A DNA stretch of 64,000 nt, taken from Sipunculus nudus (Eukaryota > Annelida > Sipuncula > Golfingiida > Sipunculidae). This document shows, piece by piece, positions 40,701 through 49,700 of the stretch. The stretch's first letter is position 1; the number at the start of each line of letters is the position of its first letter. The notes beneath the pieces are model-generated. The model saw nothing but the letters and a program-made list of their open reading frames with translations, searched no databases and was not told the origin of the DNA. Where the stretch lies: contig CM049314.1 of assembly GCA_026874595.1 (NCBI GenBank), forward strand, positions 3,433,318 to 3,497,317, written 5' to 3'. A program made the position numbers and the translations under genes.

Positions 40701-43700
40701 ATATACATATGCCCAAGTTCAGACTGATATATCAAACCCCTCCTGAGAAATAAGCAGGGACACACACTGTGCAAAAAATTATTGTAGGTGGCACCACCAG
40801 TCTTGTATACGACAAGTATACGATAATTAAAATACGATAGGTATAAATATGCCCAATTTCAGGATGATATATCAAATTCCTCTGTAGAAATAAGCAGGCA
40901 CAAAAATCACACACTGTGCAAATGTCATTGTAGGTGGTGACACCTGTCTTGTGAACGAGAAACCCATCAGACACATAGACAGGTCAAAATATTAGGCCAA
41001 TACATCAAACTTACCTTAAGTCTGATACATGGGGCTGACCACGCTTAGGTGAGAAAGGCAGTTGCCTCGAGTGAACTGTGACAAATTTGCTAGCTCAGGC
41101 TACTGCACTGAGTGAACTCATGACCTGCACCTGGCTAGACTGGGTGAACTTTTTACCTGTACCTGGCTGCACTGAGTGAACTCTTGACCTGTTGCCTAAT
41201 CTGATACAGTTGGCAGTCTGCCAAAGCTATAAACAGATTGGCTCCACATGCAGCCCTGAGGGGAATGACACCAATGAGGTGATCACATGGTGCCAATGAG
41301 GTGTTCACATGTCACCCATGAGGGGATCACATGCCTTGTGCTTGGCTGCACTGACTAAACTCTTGATCTATTGCCAAATCTGAAACAGCTGGCAGTTTCT
41401 TAACCTATGTAAATATACAGACACAATCTTGGCCTGTTAGCAAATCTGTTTATACATACTGAAAGACTTTGGCTAAAATGCTTTTTTTTCAAGCTGAAAT
41501 ATTCATAAACTTTTTATCAAAATATCTAGAAAAATAAAAGATTCAGTTCTTTCATTGTTAAAGGTCCAATAATTCTGCCAAAAATCATTCAAGTAAACTT
41601 GAACAAAGGCCACCTAAGAATAATTTTTGTGCCATGTAACAGAAGTTATAATTGAAACAATAATTTTGTAGAAGAACAGTTTTGCTTTCCTCAGTTTGGG
41701 TTCGTCATAATAATGGCCATAAGACCAACTTAAGTTTTTCTGATATTATTGAAAGAACCATGTCCTACGATAATTTTTTTGAAAAATTGAATGATTCAAC
41801 TTAACAGTTTCATCATAAACATTTTAAGCTGAAAGAGGCTAAAATTATGAGGTTTTTGCCCATAAAAAAACAGGTCAATGTAGGTGGCACATCAAAATCT
41901 GCAACTTCAAATATGAGTCATGTGACCAACATTTGCACAATACTTGGTAATGCTAGCTTCTGTCATTTCTGAAATTCTGAGATAACTATGTCAGTATGCT
42001 TACTTTGCCAAATGACCGTTCAAACTCATTTTACTCCACTAAAATTCATCAAATGCAAACATTTGAACAAACTTTGAGAGTGCTTGCCTCTGGAATCATT
42101 TATGTAAAATATTGAACAATTTGGCTGGACCGTTTACAAGAAGACTTTTAAAGGTTTTTCAGCTTTTCCCCTATAAAATCTAAGTAAATGCAGATAGCAA
42201 AAAACATAAGCTGAATCCCACAACATTTGATATGTGACAGATAGTTGCATAAAATCTGGGGATGGTAGCTCCTGCAATTCCTGAGAAATTATGGGTTGAT
42301 ATACAGATGACCAATGATGCCACAGGTGGCGCCACCAATACCTTAATTTCATATATGACTCATGTGACCAACACTGGCATAAAGTTTGGTGATGATAGCT
42401 CTGGCCGTTTCTGAGATAGTCATTTTAGTATGCTTTATTGGACAGATTACTAGGTTCAAATTTCTGTAAATTCTGCCAAAATTCACCGAACTTGAATTAT
42501 TTGAACAAACTTGAGAGAGATGGTATAAAAGATTATTTCTGTGAAATATTGAACAAATTGGCTTGACCATTTCAGAGGAGAAGATTTTTAAAGGTTTTTT
42601 AGCTTTTTCTCTATAAAATCTAAGAAAATGCAGATTTTTTTCAGATGGCTAATTTTTTGCATTAAATTTCATGATGCTTGCTCCAGTCGTTTTCGAAATA
42701 GTATGGGTTAACATATACCTGTGATTGTAAACATTGCCTGGCATAAGAGGAATAAAATCATAAATCTACATTTTTTAAAAGTTTTTAAAAAACAATCTTG
42801 TCAATATTAACCAAAGATAACCTGAAATCTAAATGTCTGGAGGCATGATGTAACGGATGCTGATAAACTGGTGCCAGGCTAGATGTATCTGCTTCACACA
42901 GCTAACATTTATGGTAAAATGACTCAATTCAATCTTTTTAATTCAGCCAAAATTCATTCTTTGGAACCATAAAAGACAATTATTATAAGAATTACTCAGG
43001 GGATTAGTCCTGTAAAATATTAAACAAATTGGCCTCAGTGACATCAGTCAAAAAACGTTTTGCAGGGATATAACTCATATGGGAAAATACAGCAAAATGG
43101 CTAAGTTAAGCTTCCCATAACTCAGCCAAAATTTACTGAACCAAAACCATTTGAACAATATTATATTATCAACATCGAAGGATAATTTATGTGTGAGATT
43201 TAAGAATTTGCCCGAGTGGTTTTTGAGAAAAGTTTTTTGTAGCCACTGAGCTAAAATGGGCTGTTATGGCATATGACTAAATTCTGCTTCCCATAACTCA
43301 GCCAAAAGTCACTGAACTGAGACCATTTGAACAAACTTCTGAAAGCAATACCCTAGGATCATTTCTCTATGATATTAAACAATTTGGCCATATGGTTTCA
43401 GAGAAGAAAGTTTTTGTAGCAGTCATTATGATACGGGCACTGATGACCCCCGTACAAAAAAGGCTGATGCAGGTGGTGCCACCAATACCTCAATTTCAGA
43501 TATGACTCATGTGACCAACATTGGCATAAAATTTGGTGATGATAGCTCCAGCCATTTCTGAGATTGTAATTGTATCCGCCAAAACAGAGTTTTGCGGATA
43601 CTATGTTTTAAGCTGCACGCCGCCGCCGCCTAGGTTTCCGGAGAACTCCTCCGTAACCGCTGGGCGGAATTTTACGAAACCCGGGATTATGTTCGGTCAC

Positions 43701-46700
43701 ATGTGAACTGCTGCGCCCCGATTTTGTTTTGACCTCTGACCTTTCCTCTGCGCTCTGCGTCCGTTTGTGCGTCTGTTTCCACACATAAACCCACATATCT
43801 CGGGAACCGTTTGACGGATCAGGAAAATTTTTTTGCACAAATGTAGCCCTTGGAGAGCTTTATAACATACACAAAAATGGTGGCGCCACCTGCAACCATG
43901 TTTGCACAGTGTCCATCTGTTCGTCTGCCTTGGGTTAAAATCACTCATATCTCTGCAGTGACTTGACTAATTCACCTGAAATTTGGCATGCGTATACATC
44001 CTGGATAGCTTTTCTGATTTTGTGACAGGTGGCGCCACCTACATTCACGTTTACGCTGCAGACATCCAAGCTCATATCTCAGGAACCGTTTGACCGATCA
44101 GGAAAATTTTTTTGCACAAATGTAGCCCTTGGAGAGCTTTATAACATACACAAAAAATGGTGGCGCCACCTGCAACCATGTTTGCACAGTGTCCATCTGT
44201 TTGTCTGCCTTGGGTTAAAATCACTCATATCTCTGCAGTGACTTGACTAATTCACCTGAAATTTGGCATGCGTATACATCCTGGATAGCTTTTCTGATTT
44301 TGTGACAGGTGGCGCCACCTACATTCACGTTTACGCTGCAGACATCCAAGCTCATATCTCGGGAACCGTTTGACCGATCAGGAAAATTTTTTTGCACAAA
44401 TGTAGCCCTTGGAGAGCTTTATAACATACACAAAAAATGGTGGCGCCACCTGCAACCATGTTTGCACAGTGTCAATCTGTTTGTCTGCCTTGGGTTAAAA
44501 TCACTCATATCTCTGCAGTGACTTGACTAATTCACCTGAAATTCGGCATGCGTATACATCCTGGATAGCTTTTCTGATTTTATGACAGGTGGCGCCACCT
44601 ACATTCACGTTTACGCTGCAGACATCCAAGCTCATATCTTGGGAACAGTTTGACCGATCAGGAAAATTCTTTTGCACAAATGTAGCCCTTGGAGAGCTTT
44701 ATAACATACGCAAAACTGGTGGCGCCACCTACAGCCATTTTTGCACAGCTCCTGTCTGTTTGTCTGCCATGGGATAAAATCACTCATATCTCAGCAGTGG
44801 TTTGACATATCTGGCTAAAATTTTGCAGGTTTATACATCCCCGACAGATCTCTTGATTTTATGACAGGGGGAGCCACCTGCATTCTAGTTTATGCAGCAG
44901 ACATCCGAGCTCATATCTTGGGAACTGTTTGACCGATTGGGCCAAAGTTTTGCATGTGTATAGTTCTCACATAGCTCTTTATCATACGCAAAACTGGTGC
45001 CGTCACCTGCAACCATTTTTGCTCAGCGTCCATCTGATTGTCTGCCTTGGGCTAAAATCACTCATATACATGTAGTGGTTTGACTTATCTGCCTTAAATT
45101 TTGCATATGTATACAACTGGGACGGCTTTCTGGATTTTGTGGTAGGGGGGGCAACCTTCATACACAATTTGGCTGCAGACATCCATGCTAATATGCAACA
45201 CTTCACTCTATTTCCCCTTGCCACTTAATCCATGCCTCACTTCACCCGTTCCACTCTGATTTAGGCAGATACACATAGTCGCTTGTCGACTACCCGTATT
45301 CTAGTTTTAGTATGCTTTTTTGGACAGATGACTAAGTTCAACTTCCTGTAACTTGGCCAAAAATCACCGAACTTAAACCATTCGAACAGACTTGAGAGAG
45401 ATTGTTCCAGGAATCATTTCTGTGAAACATTGGACAATTTGGCTGCACAGTTTGGGATAAGAAGATTTTTAAAGCTTTTTTAGCTTTTTCACTATAAAAT
45501 CTAAGAAAATGCAATTAGTCAAAACATAAGCAAAATCCGATAGAGTTTTTTAGAAGACTAATTTTTTGCATAAAATTTCGTGATGCTTACTCTTGCCATT
45601 TGCAAGATAGTATAGGTTAATGTACAGACAACTTAGACGGACGACGCCACATCATCGCATAAGCTCACAGGTTCGCTAAAAATATAAGCATTAAATTTCA
45701 TGAAAAAAAAAATCAATTTCAGGATTATCAGCTACAACAGCACCACCAAAGGCCAATGGGCAGATGTGCATAAGGCCAGATCAACCCTGGCTGTACCATT
45801 AACTGATAAACAAACTTTTTTACCTCCAAAAACACTGGGGAATTGGTTGGTGATAAGTAGTTCCCGAGACATTGCCGAATGTACTGACAATAGTGGAATG
45901 ATAAAAATTTTTATATCATTACCAAGATAAAAAAGACTGATATCATCCCAAAACTGAGATATTCTGTACTTACAATTGGCAAAGAAGATCATTATTTTCT
46001 GATATGTTTCTTCTGTCAGGAGTTTTAGGTCACTCTGTCTCTCCCTTAACAGGTCCTGTCTGTCCAGGAGCCACTGATGACTGTAAAATAAAACACATGA
46101 GAACCATTACTATCTTCTGTCATGAGTTTTAGGTCACTTTGTCTCTCCCTCAACAGGTCCTGTCTGTATAGGAGCCACTGATGACTGTAAAACAAAACAC
46201 ATGAGAACCATTTCTATCTTCTGTCAGGAGTTTTAGGTCACTCTGTCTCTCCCTCAACAGGTCCTGTCTGTCCAGGAGCCACTGATGACTGTAAAACAAA
46301 ACACATGATAACCATTACCATCTTCTGTCAGGAGTTTTAGGTCACTCTGTCTCTCCCTTAACAGGTCCTGTCTGTCCAGGAGCCACTGATGACTGTAAAA
46401 TAAAACACATGAGAACCATTACTATCTTCTGTCAGGAGTTTTAGGTCACTCTGTCTCTCCCTCAACAGGTCCTGTCTGTCCAGGAGCCACTGATGACTGT
46501 ACAACAAAACACATGATAACCATTACTATCTTCTGTCATGAGTTTTAGGTCACTTTGTCTCTCCCTCAACAGGTCCTGTCTGTCTAGGAGCCACTGATGA
46601 CTGTAAAACAAAACACATGAGAACCATTTCTATCTTCTGTCAGGAGTTTTAGGTCACTCTGTCTCTCCCTCAACAGGTCCTGTCTGTCCAGGAGCCACTG

Positions 46701-49700
46701 ATGACTGTAAAACAAAACACATGATAACCATTACCATCTTCTGTCAGGAGTTTTAGGTCACTCTGTCTTTCCCTCAACAGGTCCTGTCTGTCCAGGAGCC
46801 ACTGATGACTGTAAAACCAAAACATGATAACCATTACTATCTTCTGTCAAGAGTTTTAGGTCACTCTGTCTACCCCTCAACAGGTCCTGTCTGTCCAGGA
46901 GCCACTGATGTCTGTAAAACAAAACACATGATAACCATTACCATCTTCTGTCAGGAGTTTTAGGTCACTCTGTCTCTCCCTTAACAGGTCCTGTCTGTCC
47001 AGGAGCCACTGATGACTGTAAAATAAAACACATGAGAACCATTACTATCTTCTGTCAGGAGTTTTAGGTCACTCTGTCTCTCCCTCAACAGGTCCTGTCT
47101 GTCCAGGAGCCACTGATGACTGTACAACAAAACACATGATAACCATTACTATCTTCTGTCATGAGTTTTAGGTCACTTTGTCTCTCCCTCAACAGGTCCT
47201 GTCTGTCTAGGAGCCACTGATGACTGTAAAACAAAACACATGAGAACCATTTCTATCTTCTGTCAGGAGTTTTAGGTCACTCTGTCTCTCCCTCAACAGG
47301 TCCTGTCTGTCCAGGAGCCACTGATGACTGTAAAACAAAACACATGATAACCATTACCATCTTCTGTCAGGAGTTTTAGGTCACTCTGTCTTTCCCTCAA
47401 CAGGTCCTGTCTGTCCAGGAGCCACTGATGACTGTAAAACCAAAACATGATAACCATTACTATCTTCTGTCAAGAGTTTTAGGTCACTCTGTCTCCCCCT
47501 CAACAGGTCCTGTCTGTCCAGGAGCCACTGATGTCTGTAAAACAAAACACATGATAACCATTACCATCTTCTGTCAGGAAATTAAGGTCACTCTGTCTCT
47601 CCCTCAACAAGTCCTGTCTGTCCAGGAGCCACTGATGTCTGTAAAACAAAACACATGATAACCATTACCATCTTCTGTCAGGAAATTAAGGTCACTCTGT
47701 CTCTCCCTCAACAGGTCCTGTCTGTCAAGGAGCCACTGATGACTGTAACACAAACACATGATATTTATAACCATTACCATGATGTAATAATTTATAATGC
47801 GTCATGATTTTCTCAACCTGATGGCCTGTGGCAAGGTAGAAAAATAATGATTTTTATTACTTTCATCATTAAAAGTTCAAATTTATTAAAAAGTAGTAAT
47901 GAAAATCTATAACCTAGTCAACCACTCTGCAATAAGAATATAATAACTCATGCACTTAAAGAGGTTGTATATTAATCCCCCCCCCCTAACTATCCAGAAT
48001 CACAGATCACTCGCTGATGTATACAAGGGAAGGTATAACATCCTTAGTCATAAATTGTCTTTAAACCTGTCACCTGATGATCAGGAACATTCACCCTAAT
48101 AAACAGCACCCCACATGCTGCAAGGCAGATAGCCCTGGCCCCACTGATCTTTTTTATCTACACTGTGAGAGAGCACTAGAAGAACATTTTAATGAACAAG
48201 AGAAATGCAAGTTAACAATAAAATTATTAAATGACCAGTGAAAAGTCATATTCATAATAAAAAAAAAGATGGTTAATTTTGTTGTTGATACTGGTCAGGG
48301 AACCGGACATAATTTATGCAGACTGAACATCAGGCACTTCCCATAGCAATACACAGTCAGACCAGTGTGAGTTATTGCACAGCACTAACCATCTGACCAA
48401 GAACTTTACTTTTGGTCTGGGGTAAGCCGGCCAAAGGTATTTCATTGATAATTTTCAGCAACTGCATCAGAGTTAGGAATTTTCTTGAATTCAGAGAATC
48501 TGCATCATCCAAGAAAATTACCAAATAATGTTCAGAATTGCTGAATGTTATCTAGGATTTATTGACTACAGTAGATAAACTGGAACATTTAAATTATTTT
48601 ATTGCTTTTATTATAGTCAATAAATACCAAATATTAACATGAATAAATTTACTTTAATCATTTTGCAGTCTGAGGTGAGTTTTATATTTTATGGAAGTGT
48701 ATTGAAAAAAAAACAGAATTACTCCCAAACATATAATCATGAAAATAGTGAAAAATATATTAAAAAATTTCTGTTTCTTGTATATTTGTCTTATCTTATT
48801 ATCATTACTCATAAGGAACTCAAATAAGTACCGTACTTCAAAATACTTAATTGTGCAATCCTTGAAAATCTGTTTATACTGATTCACATCACCTTATTTT
48901 TTGTCAAGTATACTCTGATATTCTCTGTTTGTATTATCATGAATATTTTGTCATCTGATGGATTACTTACAATAAATAAAAGAAACAAAATTAAGCCAGA
49001 ATGTTTATTTTTTTAGCTGTTATCTTTCTGTAAAGAATGCTTCTCCAAAATGGGCTAGTTTTCATACAATAGCTAAATCTGAGTGGAAACTGGAAATGGT
49101 ACAGACCTCTAGTTCTGGGACAGACATATTACAGATTTACAGTGTGTCTTGAGCTTCAGATACTTCATATCTTTATTCAATTAGAGAATGCATTTCATTT
49201 ATCTAGCAGATGGAACGCATACAAACAGTCTACATAGCATTTGTTCTGAGTACTTCTGGCCCTGTGTGTTGATAGCCTGTCCTAGTGAGTGGAAAACTCA
49301 AAACTGGTTACTGGCACATGAAATTGTTCTAGCCTGCAAGGTGCATGTACTACATTTCAGCTGGGTGGGCAGGGAAGCAAGGGTTAGCAGTGATGATATA
49401 ACACTTGCATGCACATAACCGCAATATATACAGCAATATCCAGGATCCTGGATACCGCCGCATAAAAAGCTTCAGAGTAAACATGAGAACTTAAAACCCT
49501 TGTCGAAAAAAATTGTGTATAATCAAATATTGCGTTTATGACAAGAAAACTTAAGTTATCTTAAGAAGATTAGTACTTTATTTGAATGACTAAGAAATTC
49601 AGCTAAATATTTTGTTTTTGTATGTAAACAAGACTTGCTTTCAAAACTTTGCGACCCAGGCGTTGGAAATTGTCTCAAAATCTGAAAAAGAACTGCGTGA

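Larger units (their letters stand above)
39482..45679 (+). mobile_element. Family C element, copy C2, interrupted by F and D (intron 2)
   Basis: Intact 5' end ACAAGGCCTACATGCC...GCGAACCTGTGC and intact 3' end CATAAGCTCACAGGTTCGCTA. Cores of ~300 bp recur (41870-42720, 42900-43570, 45304-45600). F (39659-40647) and D (43572-45304) interrupt it; the host phrase around F, ACAACACAAAAATGATTG, is uninterrupted in C1 near 5400. Confidence 0.65.

Noticed and set aside
44029-44777. Three repeated frames beginning MAPPTFTF
   Set aside because: They recur with the 280-bp core units of element D and start at the GGTGGCGCCACC box; a repeat effect.
47428-47658. Plus-strand frame across the exon-2 array
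   Set aside because: Antisense shadow of the cyclin C exon-derived units.
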